Shown here: piece after piece, positions 31,941 through 42,800 of the stretch
Layout: each line of letters opens with the position of its first letter
Numbering within the stretch: the stretch's first letter is position 1
IMG/VR virus record: IMGVR_UViG_3300034954_001540
Location: 1-64,000 of that record
Length of the DNA stretch: 64,000 nucleotides
Direction: 5' to 3' (one strand)
Source: a virus
The notes under the pieces: generated by a model
The model's input: the letters and a program-made list of their open reading frames with translations, nothing else
Told to the model about the DNA's origin: nothing
The model's database searches: none
Position numbers and translations under genes: made by a program

Positions 31941-33425
31941 ATGGCAAAGCAGAATCTTAGTATTGGAGCGTCAGCAAACGACGGGACAGGTGATAGTCTC
32001 AGAGATGGTGCTATCAAGCTGAATAGCGTTATTGACGAGATCTATACCGCTCTTGGTAATGACACCAACTTGTTGGTGAATGTCGGCACTCCTGCCTCAG
32101 GGCAAGTGTTGAAATGGAATGGATCTCAATTTGCTGAGGGACATTTTGATGCACTGAGTGCAGACCTCAACGTCAAGACACATAAAATTGTGTCTGAAAG
32201 TAATGGAGATATTAACATCCAACCTGATGGTAGTGGTGATATTAAATTCTGGCGTGGTGGTGCTGGTAGCGCACTGGCATATGTTGACGGTGCTGATGGA
32301 TACTTTAAGTGGTCTGCTCCATATGCAACCTTGGCAGATCTACCTGATGTAGCAACACACCATGGTATGTTTGCTCATGTCCACGCTGAGGGACATGGTT
32401 ACATGGCACATGGATCTTGGATTCAGTTGATTGATTCCACATCATCCATTGGTGAGTTGACTGACGTTGACATGACAGTCGGCGGTGGTCCTTCTGATGG
32501 TCAGGTCCTTAAATGGTCTGCTGCTAATAGCCACTGGTATCCAGACAATGATGAAACTGGATCTGGCGGTGGTGGTGGCACTACACAGAATTTATTTGAA
32601 GGTATCAATGCTGATTCGGGGTCTACTACTGCGAGTGCTCCTACTGATGTGCTTACTGTTGCTGGTGGCACTAACATCTCCACATCTATTGCTGGAGATA
32701 CCCTAACAATCAACATGACGGGGACGTTGGGCGATGAAGATCAAAACCTCTTCTCTGTTATCGGCTCTGACTCAGGGTCGAAGACGGCTAATTCTACTAC
32801 TACTGCTATTAACTTTATCGGTGGCACTGGGATCACCACTGCTATTTCTGGTGATAATCTGACGATCACAAATAGCTCACCCAACGCGGACCAGTTTATT
32901 ATTCAAGGTGTTAATGGTGACAGTGGATCTTATACCTCTGCTGATGTTGAAGGGGTAATCACGGTCGCTGGTGGTAATGGTATTACTACATCCGTTTCTG
33001 GTAGCACAGTTTCTATTGTTGCTGATCTGTATCTTACCAGTGGCACAACCCTGTCGGAAAATCAGAATTTCATTACTAATGCGTCTGGTGAGGTTGAAGC
33101 AGTTGCAACTCCTGCTGTTGGTTTTGAGATTTCTGGAAGCACAAGTACTGGTTATAACTTCAGCAATAATGGTTGGAATGGTAGTGGTAACCCAACAATC
33201 TATGTCTATCGTGGATTCACTTATAGGTTTAATAACACCACTGGATCTGGTCACCCATTTGCTCTGAGACAAACAAATGGTGGATCTGCTGTAACTGCTG
33301 GTGTGAGTGGATCTCAAACTGGTGTCCAATATTGGACCGTGCCCATGTCTCTTGCAGCGGGCACAACATATGTCTATCAATGCACCATCCATGGTGGGAT
33401 GGTCGGTAATCTCGTAGTTGTCTAA
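31941..33425 (+). CDS. Tail-fibre-like protein with cupredoxin-like C terminus
   Basis: The 494-residue product starts 'MAKQNLSIGASANDGTGDSL', a pattern common at the N terminus of phage fibres. It continues with beta repeats ('GQVLKWNGSQF', 'GQVLKWSAANSHW', three 'G-x-x-(A/S)-D-SGS' units). The last 105 residues resemble a cupredoxin fold: 'YVYRGFTYRFNNTTGSGHPF' (H438), 'YWTVPMSLAAGTTYVYQCTI', H484, 'GGMVGNLVVV'. H438, C481, H484 and M487 fall where type 1 copper ligands would, though the Cys-His-Met loop (C-x2-H-x2-M) is two residues shorter than in plastocyanin. It probably forms part of a fibre or baseplate appendage. The stop codon overlaps the next gene's start region by one base. Confidence 0.8.
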   Translation: MAKQNLSIGASANDGTGDSLRDGAIKLNSVIDEIYTALGNDTNLLVNVGTPASGQVLKWNGSQFAEGHFDALSADLNVKTHKIVSESNGDINIQPDGSGDIKFWRGGAGSALAYVDGADGYFKWSAPYATLADLPDVATHHGMFAHVHAEGHGYMAHGSWIQLIDSTSSIGELTDVDMTVGGGPSDGQVLKWSAANSHWYPDNDETGSGGGGGTTQNLFEGINADSGSTTASAPTDVLTVAGGTNISTSIAGDTLTINMTGTLGDEDQNLFSVIGSDSGSKTANSTTTAINFIGGTGITTAISGDNLTITNSSPNADQFIIQGVNGDSGSYTSADVEGVITVAGGNGITTSVSGSTVSIVADLYLTSGTTLSENQNFITNASGEVEAVATPAVGFEISGSTSTGYNFSNNGWNGSGNPTIYVYRGFTYRFNNTTGSGHPFALRQTNGGSAVTAGVSGSQTGVQYWTVPMSLAAGTTYVYQCTIHGGMVGNLVVV

Positions 33426-35308
33426 TGCCAAGAACAGTTCCTGGATCTGGTGCCGCTATCTTCCCCGTATTCAATAGTATATTCGGGGTAAGAGAGGTTT
33501 ACGTTACTGCTGGAGGTAGCGGGTATGACCCTGCTGATCCTCCTAGACTTCGTATTGAAAATTGTGGCACACCAATTAGGGATGCTGTGCTTAGACCAGT
33601 TATTGAAGGTGATGCTGGAGAGATCACTGCTGTTGAAGTGCTTGATCCAGGCGAGGGATATGATCCCATGCGTTTGGAAATTGAAGATGATGGTGCAACT
33701 GTCCCTGCAGAAGGTAAGATTTTCCTGAAGCCAGACGGTGGTATTGACTTCATCCAGATGACTCAGTTTGGTGATGAATATTTTAATGCTACTGCACAAG
33801 TTAGAGGTGGTGGTGGATCTGGATCTGAATTGGTGCCTATCACAGGTCTGGTTACAGGTCTTGCTATTGAAGAGTTTGGTAGAAACTATACAGAAGAAGA
33901 CGTTAATATCATCATCTCAGGTGGTGGTGGATCTGGTGCAACTGGTGTTGCTGGCGTCAACCCATTCGGTAAAGTTACTGCAATCACACTTACCAATGCT
34001 GGTGAATTCTTTGAAGACCCACCTCTGATTCAAATTATTGGTGGTGGTGGATCTGGTGCTAGTGCTCAGGCATATATTGATCTTGGTGCTATCACAACCA
34101 TTGACCTGCTAACAGGTGGTGATGGTTATGTTAACGCTCCTCAGGTTATCTTTACTAGAGATACAAACCTGATTAAGACTGCACGAAACAGACAGTCTCT
34201 AAACTCTGTTGTTTACAATTTGTCAGGTATTCTTACCGACGTAACCACTGGTGCTCAGACAATCTATACTGAGTCAACTGCACCTTATCCAGGATCTGGT
34301 AAGGTTTTGCTAGGTAGAGAGATTGTCAGATATACAGGTAAAACTGCAAACTCTTTCACTGGATGTGATAGAGGCACAAACTTCCGTTTTGATCAGAAGG
34401 TCATTCTCGACACATTGCAGAATGATCCTATCACCAATGAAACACTTTATTCTTTTCAGGTTACTGACAAAGTAAGACGTGTAGTTGAATCTGCAACTAA
34501 CAGAGTCGCTATCGTTTATGACTGGGATCCTGTTGAGAGAGCACTTTATCTGACCTTTGAGGTTGATGAATTGGCATTTATTGATGCTGGTAGATCAAAC
34601 GAGAAGTCTAAAATTATTGCATTCTTTGCAGGTACATCTGCATCTTCAGGCACTGGTGTTGCACCACATACTTTGGTTGAAGTAGAAGGTGAAGATATTG
34701 TTGCATTTACTAACCCTTTGTCAATCATTCAAAACAGAAAGTTTGAGGATGATGACGAAGAGTTTACAGATGCTAATGGTGTGCAACAGTTTGGAGATGG
34801 TATTCCCGATCTTCTCAATACTGGCACGGACTATGAAAACCAGATCAATCTAGATGGGGGCATCGCCTCGTCTAAATATGGTATTGAGGAAGAATTAGGT
34901 GGCACCAACACTACGCTCTTCCAAGTGGGTGATCAGATCTATGATGGTAGTCCTAACCAGTTGGTTGCTACTGTCCAATCTGCAGGTGCTCTGGGTGATG
35001 GAGATGCTCACATCTCTACTGCAACTATTACTATTGAATATATTACTGCATCTCTGTTTAATGTTCCTGGTGCTGGTGGCGAAGAGACAGTCACTGGTCA
35101 AACCTCGGGTATTGCAGCAACAACTACAAATAGAAGACTTGGACCTAAGGCAGGTCAATTCTATCTAGACGTTAAGTCACTGGTTGCTAATGACCCAACT
35201 TATAAGTTTACTCCTGGTGAGCAACTTAACGGAAACTCCTCTGGCGCTCAAGCAAGAGTGCTTGCTGTCGAGTATAACAACTTCCTCAGAAATGAGGGCG
35301 AGTATTAA
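33425..35308 (+). CDS. Gly-rich repeat virion protein (627 aa)
   Basis: The N-terminal two fifths holds about five GSGY-type repeats ('TAGGSGYDPADPP', 'LDPGEGYDPM', 'EEFGRNYTEEDV', 'TNAGEFFEDPP', 'LTGGDGYVNAPQ') with 'GGGGSGA' turns. A middle module 'SGKVLLGREIVRYTG', then 'FTGCDRGTNFRF', is shared with the giant and DUF4815 proteins. The end has 'FTPGEQLNGNSSGAQARV', another shared module. No enzyme motif or signal peptide is present. It lies just upstream of gp8 in a baseplate region and is probably a baseplate-attached structural protein. The start overlaps the previous stop. Confidence 0.75.
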   Translation: MPRTVPGSGAAIFPVFNSIFGVREVYVTAGGSGYDPADPPRLRIENCGTPIRDAVLRPVIEGDAGEITAVEVLDPGEGYDPMRLEIEDDGATVPAEGKIFLKPDGGIDFIQMTQFGDEYFNATAQVRGGGGSGSELVPITGLVTGLAIEEFGRNYTEEDVNIIISGGGGSGATGVAGVNPFGKVTAITLTNAGEFFEDPPLIQIIGGGGSGASAQAYIDLGAITTIDLLTGGDGYVNAPQVIFTRDTNLIKTARNRQSLNSVVYNLSGILTDVTTGAQTIYTESTAPYPGSGKVLLGREIVRYTGKTANSFTGCDRGTNFRFDQKVILDTLQNDPITNETLYSFQVTDKVRRVVESATNRVAIVYDWDPVERALYLTFEVDELAFIDAGRSNEKSKIIAFFAGTSASSGTGVAPHTLVEVEGEDIVAFTNPLSIIQNRKFEDDDEEFTDANGVQQFGDGIPDLLNTGTDYENQINLDGGIASSKYGIEEELGGTNTTLFQVGDQIYDGSPNQLVATVQSAGALGDGDAHISTATITIEYITASLFNVPGAGGEETVTGQTSGIAATTTNRRLGPKAGQFYLDVKSLVANDPTYKFTPGEQLNGNSSGAQARVLAVEYNNFLRNEGEY

Positions 35309-35311
35309 CCC

Positions 35312-35319
35312 CATAAATA
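35312..35319 (+). promoter_or_regulatory. Late-promoter-like motif CATAAATA
   Basis: CATAAATA lies in the 35-base gap after the preceding stop and 24 bases before the gp8 ATG. It matches the T4 late promoter at seven of eight positions. This is one of the few copies in fully non-coding sequence. Confidence 0.55.
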
Positions 35320-35343
35320 AATCTATAGGATAATTGGTAACAA

Positions 35344-36879
35344 ATGGCGCTACTAACCGACCAATTTAGAATTTTTACTGCCAGCCGACTTATTAAGTCC
35401 CTGCAAGGTCCTGACCCTGCTCAGTCTGATAACGATGCTGGAAGTAGTCGTGACCGTCTGTACGTTTTCATTGGTCGTCCCCAACCATGGGATAACGAGA
35501 ATGCAGCGCCAGACCCCGTGGACTCTTTCCAAGAGTTTAGTGATGACTTCGCTGACATGATCTCCATGAAGCGTGTCCTCGCAAATGACACCATCCAAGT
35601 CATTCGTCGTACTGACTGGATTCCCCCAGAGCAAACCACTGGTGGTCTGGGTTATGTTTATGATATGTATCGCCATGATTACAGCGCAACCAAAACGGCA
35701 TCGTCGGGTGCTACGAAACTTTACGACGCAGATTTCTACGTTGTTAACTCGTCCTATCAAGTTTACAAGTGCATTTACAACGGGACATCTCCTTCTGATC
35801 CTAACGGTAAACCTTCTACTGTTGAGCCTACTGGCACCTCCACTAGCATTATCACAACTGCTGATGGTTACCGTTGGAAGTATATGTATACGATCCCTGT
35901 TGGTCTAGTCCTTAAATTCTTCTCCAACGAATACATGCCAGTGCTGGAAGATACCGCTGTGGTGTCTGATGCAATCGGTGGTGAGATTGATACTGTTATT
36001 ATTTCTTCTTCTGGTGCAGGATACAACAATGGCACTTATGAAAATGTCCCCATTAAAGGTGATGGCGTTGGCGGGCGTGTTTCGCTTGTTGTTGATGGTG
36101 GTCGCATTGTGTCTGCCACTGTTACGTCAGGTGGATCGGGATACACCTTCGGAAAAGTCATCATCGATGAAGTCAACGGTATCGGTGCAGGTGCAGGATC
36201 AGGCGGCACCGTCGAAGTGATTATTCCTCCTACCACAGGTCATGGTGCAGAGCCAGCGACTGAGATGGGTGGATATCGAGTAATGATCAACACGAAGTTT
36301 ACCTACGCTGAAGGTAGCGGTGACTTCCCAACTGATAACGATTACCGTCGTATCGGTTTGGTGATCAATCCTAACAAATACGGTACAACAGAATTGGCAG
36401 CAGATCTTACTCTGTCTGCTACAAAGTCAGTGATCTTTGCTCCTACCTTTACAGGTAACTTTGCTACTGACGAAATTATCACACAGTCCCGCACGATTGG
36501 TGGTCAGCAAGTGACTGCTCGTGGACGTGTTATCTCATGGAATAGCACTACTAAAGTGCTCAAGTATTACCAGAATAGAATCGATGGTGTCTTCCCAGAA
36601 TTCACTGGTAGTCTGATTGAATTTGAGGGTGGTAACCCTGTCGTGGGTGCAACATCTGGTGCATCTGCTGACCCTGATATCAACTTCCCCATTGTCTCAG
36701 GATCCTCTACTCGTGTTATTAACAACACTGAGTATGACTTGGGTATGTCCTTTACCAACGGTTATGCAAAACCAGAGGTTGAGCCAAACTCGGGTCGGGT
36801 TATTTACATAGATAATAGAGGTGCGATTACTCGTGCTGGTGACCAAATTGAAGACATTAAGATCGTAGTAGAGTTCTAA
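35344..36879 (+). CDS. 8: Baseplate wedge protein gp8, enlarged by modules
   Basis: The N-terminal half matches T4 gp8: 'LYVFIGRPQPWDNENAAPDP' corresponds to T4 'IFITFGRSEPW', 'VIRRTDWIPPE' to 'VIPRRDW', and 'DGYRWKYMYTIPVG' to 'DGYVWEYLFEIP'. In T4, gp8 joins gp7 and gp10 in the wedge. Here it has 511 residues against 334 in T4. The extra length is explained by a GSGY-type insertion at residues about 214-303 and a 'FATDEIITQSRTIGGQ ... GATSGASADP' module at about 370-440, both of which recur in neighbouring proteins. A late-promoter-like motif precedes it, and the next gene starts three bases after its stop. Confidence 0.88.
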   Translation: MALLTDQFRIFTASRLIKSLQGPDPAQSDNDAGSSRDRLYVFIGRPQPWDNENAAPDPVDSFQEFSDDFADMISMKRVLANDTIQVIRRTDWIPPEQTTGGLGYVYDMYRHDYSATKTASSGATKLYDADFYVVNSSYQVYKCIYNGTSPSDPNGKPSTVEPTGTSTSIITTADGYRWKYMYTIPVGLVLKFFSNEYMPVLEDTAVVSDAIGGEIDTVIISSSGAGYNNGTYENVPIKGDGVGGRVSLVVDGGRIVSATVTSGGSGYTFGKVIIDEVNGIGAGAGSGGTVEVIIPPTTGHGAEPATEMGGYRVMINTKFTYAEGSGDFPTDNDYRRIGLVINPNKYGTTELAADLTLSATKSVIFAPTFTGNFATDEIITQSRTIGGQQVTARGRVISWNSTTKVLKYYQNRIDGVFPEFTGSLIEFEGGNPVVGATSGASADPDINFPIVSGSSTRVINNTEYDLGMSFTNGYAKPEVEPNSGRVIYIDNRGAITRAGDQIEDIKIVVEF

Positions 36880-36882
36880 CCG

Positions 36883-39800
36883 ATGCCCCAGAATACCAAT
36901 CTAAATATTGCTCCTTATTTTGACGACTTCGATAAGGACAAGAATTTCTACCGAGTGCTATTCCGTCCTGGTTATCCTATTCAGGCGCGTGAATTAACTA
37001 CTCTACAATCTATTCTACAGAATCAGATTGAATCCATTGGTCAGCACTTCTTCAAAGAAGGTGCCATGGTTATTCCTGGTCAGGTTGGTTATGACCTGAA
37101 TGTGCAGGCAATTATTCTGCAACAATCTTTCTTGGGTGTCGATGTTGAAACCTACAGGACTCAACTTCACGGTCAGATCGTTGAGGGCATCACGACTGGT
37201 GTGAAGGCGAAAGTCTTGTACTCTATCTCTGCTGCAGAATCTGAGAGAGGTTACGTCACCCTATACGTTAAGTATATCGAGTCTGGCGATACAGTTTCTG
37301 ATACTACTATCAAAGGTTTCCAACCTAACGAGCAGTTGCTTGCTGAAAACGAAATCACTTTCGGCACTACACTGATTGAAATCGGATCTCCCTTTGCACA
37401 ACTTCTTCCTGTTGATTCTACTGCAGTTGCATCTGCAGCATACATCAATAATGGTGTGTACTTTATTAGAGGTCACTTTGTTGATGTCCAATCAGCAAAC
37501 CTGATCCTTGAGCAATATAGCAATAATCCTTCTTATAGAATTGGTCTTGAGGTTAGTGAATCTATCGTCACTCCAGAAGACGATCCATCACTGAATGACA
37601 ACGCTGCAGGCACTTCAAACTACTCAGCACCTGGCGGTCACAGATTTAAGATTAAGACCTCTCTAGTCAAGAAAGCAATCAATGATTCAACTGACAAAAA
37701 CTTCGTTGAATTGCTACGAATCAACAATAGTAAGGTTGAGCAGTTTGTTGATTCTACTGCATACTCTGAGCTTGAGAAGTCTCTTGCACGTCGGACCTAC
37801 GAAGAGTCTGGTGACTATGTTATCGACACTTTCAGTATTAAGGCAAGAGAGTGTCTGGATGATGGTTTTAACAACGGCGTCTACACTCCTACTCAGACGA
37901 CTCAGCAAAACAATACTCCTACAGATGATCTCCTAACATATGAGATCTCACCAGGTAGAGCATACGTTAAAGGTTACAGGACTGAATTCCTTACACCTCA
38001 ATATGTTGATGCTGCTAAACCTAGAGATTTTGCTTGTGTAGAAAACGGCATTATTCACTTTAGACTTGGTAACTTTGTTAAGGTATACGATCAGTATGGT
38101 TGGCCTAACCTGACTGGTGAGGGTGTGTCTGATGCATATCAAGTTATTGAATTGTATGATGACTGGAATACTGGTGTATCTAACTCTGTAGTTGGTAACC
38201 AAATCGGTCGTGCTCGTGTTGTCCAGATTCAGATCGATCAAGTAAACCAGTATGACATGTGGTTCTTTGACCCACAGATGTTTACTGCTATCAACTTTGC
38301 AGCTGGTAATAACTCTGTTTCTATTGGTGATGTGCTTAGAGGTCGCACCTCTGGTGCTCGTGGTTTCGTTGCTGACAATGGTAGCGGCACCCACTGTAAA
38401 CTGGAGCAGGTCTCTGGTGTCTTCCTGAATAACGAAGTTATTGAAAGAGACGGTCGTGTGATCGGCACCTTGGAAGCAGCACATACCTATAACTTGTCTG
38501 ATGTCCGTCGTTGTCTTGGTAGAAACTCTAGCAACGTTGTGACATTTGCAGCAAACTGGTTGCTCAACGATAACGCTTCTATTGAATCTTCTACTGTTAC
38601 TCTTAGCGGTAGTGGCACTCTTGCTACAGGTTTCAGGACCAAGTTTGCACAGGATCTACGTCCTGGCGATGTTGTTACTACAACTGCATCTGGTCTGAAT
38701 GGTAGCAATACTGTAAGAATTAAGAGAGTTGACCCAACTCTGATTGCTACTAACACTGGTAACATTGCTACTGGTGGCACACCAATCTTTGACTACCTCA
38801 ACCAAACTGCTATTGTTGATGCTTCTCTGAAGAAGGGCACTGGTAACGCAGACGGTGAATACGCTGAGATGGTTAGGATGCGTCCTTTCATCTTCCAGAA
38901 AGATTATCAGAATGGTGAGTTGTCGATTGACACACCTCGCACATCGATGAAGTCGATCTCTGATGAATCATTCTTTGTCTATAGGACATTTGCTAACAAG
39001 ACTGTTGTGTCTGGTGGTGTTACTGTGTCTCTGCCTGAATCAGAGCAGTTTGCATCTCTTGACAACGAAAACTATGTCTTGACGATTGTTGCTGAGTCTG
39101 GATCTTCTTATAGTGTTGGTGACAACCTTGACATTGATAACCTCAATGACCTTGGATCTCTTACTGTTACCTTCGGTGCTGATGCACAGTCTATTACCAT
39201 CTCTGGTTTGACTAACGTCAACACTGTTAAGTTGACCGCTCTGATCTCTAAGAATATCGTCACCAGAAAGATTAAGACTGCCGCTAAGATGCGTGCATTG
39301 AAGGTGACCCGCACAAGAATTAACAATGACCAAACCAAGTATGGTCTGGCATATGGTAACCTCTACGGCACCCGTATTGAAGACGAAGAGATTTCATTCG
39401 CACTGAATGATGTTTATAAGATTCATGCTGTATATGAATCAGAAGATGACAACGATGCCGAATCACCTTATATGGTGTTGTCGGAATCTACCTTCTTCGA
39501 TAATGGATCAGTTGTTGTTGGTAAGACATCGGGTGCTCGTGGTCGAGTCATTCAGTTTGTTAACGCAACACTGAGACTATATTTTGTTGCCTTGAATGAG
39601 ATTCCATTCATTCCTGGTGAGACCATCGATGGTGTTGATGATGATGGCAATCCTCTGCAGGCAATCGTTGATGACTCTGAAGGATCTGTTTCTAAAGGAT
39701 CTAAAGTTATCACAACTCAATTTGAGTTGGAGTCTGGTCAGAAGGCACACTTCTATGATGTTTGTAAACTGACTCGTCTTCCTGGTTTCTCTCCCCCAAT

Positions 39801-42800
39801 CCGTAAGATGCTGGTAGTCTTTGACTACTTCTTGCATGAGTCTTCAGGTGACTATTTCTCCTCCCAGTCTTATACTGGTATCCTTTATAAGGAGATTCCA
39901 AAATATAAACTGGATGGATCGATTAACTACCTCCGTGACCAGATTGACTTCCGTCCTGGCATCGGTGAATTGGCATCTGGATCAGGTACGATTACTGCAC
40001 CTTTCTTTGTGAATTGTGCTTCGCTTGATTTTGGATCTAGACAGTTTGATACCTCTGGTGGTGTTGGTGGATCTACTATCTTCGATATTCCTAAGGTTAA
40101 CACAGAATTTAGATGTGACTACTGTTTCTATCTTCCTAGAGCAGACAAGTTGTATCTGACACACGACAATCAACTGAAGATTGTGAAGGGTGTGTCCTCC
40201 GAGGATCTTCCTCATCCTGATAAGATTGACAATGCGATGCTTCTCGCAACGATTGAGATGCGTCCTTATGTCTATGACGTTGAGCGTGATGTCCTGATCT
40301 ATCCTGAGATCATCCGTCGCTATACCATGAAGGACATTGGCGATCTGGAGACTAGACTCTCTCACGTTGAATACTATACTTCACTTTCTCTGCTGGAAGT
40401 ACAAGCAGACAATACTAAGACATACGATGACAACGGTTTCGACCGTCTGAAGAATGGTTATGTTGTGGATGACTTCACCGACCACACTGTTGGTGACGTG
40501 CTCAACATTGACTATAAGTGCTCTATGGACTTCAAAGAGGGTCACCTCCGTCCTTCGCACTACACTACTAACGTGCCTCTGCAGATCAACATGGCTGCAT
40601 CCAGCAACGTCGTTAAGACTGCTGGAAACATGGTGATGCTTCCTTATGAAGATCTTGCAGTTATCACACAACCTTATGCATCTAGGACTGAGAATGTTAA
40701 CCCATTCAACGTCTTTACCTTCATCGGTCGTATCGACCTAACACCTGCATCTGACGACTGGATTGATATTGAGCGTCTTCCTGCTCGTGTTGAAAACGTT
40801 GAAGGTGACTTCTCTGCTGTTGCTAGAGACCTTCAGATTGACCAGAATGGTTTTGCTCCTATCCAATGGGGTGGTTGGCAAACTAACTGGACTGGTGAAT
40901 CACTGCAGTCTACTTCTAGATTCTCTAACAGATCTGGTAGTTTCTCTGCTGGTGGTCGTAGACTCGGTAGATTGGGTCATGGTCAGGGTCGTCAGCCTCT
41001 CTTCTTGCATGAGAGACGCACCTATCGTGTTGTTAACAACCAAGCACGTCAAGGCGTGAGAACTCGCGTTACGCCCAAGATTGATAGAAAGTCTTTGGGT
41101 GATAGCATCCTGTCACAAACAGCAATCCCTTGGATTAGATCCAGAAATATCGGTTTCAACATTGACCGTCTTAAGCCTCGCACAAGAATGTATTTCTTCT
41201 TCGATGGCGTTAACGTGACTGGTTATGTGACACCTAAAGTTATTGAGCTTACTAAGTCTTCTACTTCTGATCCTAACTCCAACGAGACACCTTTCGTTGT
41301 TGGTGAGACCGTAGTGGGTCAGACCTCTGGCGCAAGACTTAAGGTTGCCGCTGCCAACGATGGTTATAAGACTGACCCTTATGGTGTTGGCGATGGTGCT
41401 CTTGCAGAATCTTATGCATCGCAGACTAGCTTCCTTAACATTGACATCACTGCAATGGCAGAGACAGTCAACCCTAACTTCTACGGTAACGTTAACGTGG
41501 GTGAAGTCCTTCTTGGACTGACCTCTGGTGCTCGTGCTGTTGTTAGAGATCGTCGTCTGCTGTCTGATAACATTGGTAACCTGCAGGGCACTCTATTCAT
41601 TCCTTCTCCTAAGAATGATTCTAACCCACGTTGGGCAACTGGCACAAGGACAGTTAGAGTTACGACTTCTGATGTGAATGATCGTACACCTGGCAACGTG
41701 GACTCCTCTGCTGATGCTACTTACTCGGCAAGCGGCACATTGCAGACAGTTAGAGAAAATATCCTTGCTGTCCGTAACGCTGAAATCGTCCGTGACACGG
41801 TTAACGATGAGAGGACTGTTATTACAACTAGGACTGAGCAACGTCAGATTGGTTGGTATGACCCTCTTGCACAATCCTTCATTGTTGACGAAGAAGGTGG
41901 TAGTTATCTGACTGGTGTTGATGTCTTCTTCAGGACTAAGGATGCCAACATTCCTATCTCTATTCAGATCAGGACCATGGAGAATGGTTATCCTACTAAG
42001 GATATTCTTCCTTTCTCTGATACTACTATCGATCCTGACACTGTTGAGTTGTCGGAAAACGCAAGTATTCCTACTAGATTTACATTCAGATCTCCTGTTT
42101 ATATTAAGTCAAACATTGAATATTGTTTCGTCCTTCTGTCTGACTCCAACGAATATAACGTTTGGATCTCCAGAATGGGTGACATCGATGTATCTGGCAC
42201 AAGGACTATCTCTGAGCAACCATATGCTGGTGTGCTCTTCAAGTCACAAAACGCATCTACATGGACTGCTGACCAGTATGAAGATTTGAAGTTTACCATG
42301 TATCGTGCTGAGTTTACTCAGAATCTGGGCACCGCGCTGTTTAACAACGCTGAGCTTGGTAAGGGTAACGGTGGTATTCACAGACTGATTGAGAATCCAA
42401 TCCAGACTCTGAAACCTAAGCAAACTCTCACACTCCCTGTTGGTGGTAACTATACATTCACAGTTGGTGCAAGAATCGTCCAGACACCTTCTGGTGCAGA
42501 AGGCACGATTACTGAATTCGATGCTGTGTCTGATCCTGAGACTATCACCATTACTGATATTGAAGGTATCTGGTCATCTGGTTTCTTGGATGCTAACAAT
42601 AATCCTTTCCAAGGTATCGCCTCATCTCAATCTGTCGCCACGATTGTATTGTCTGCAATCTTCAACGGCACCTTTGAGATTGGTGATGTGGTCAGTGGAT
42701 CTACATCTTCTGCAACTGGTGTTGTCACAGCATATGACGTTGGCACTCAGACTCTGACACTTAACTACATTACTAGAGCATTCGATGTTTCGGATACTCT

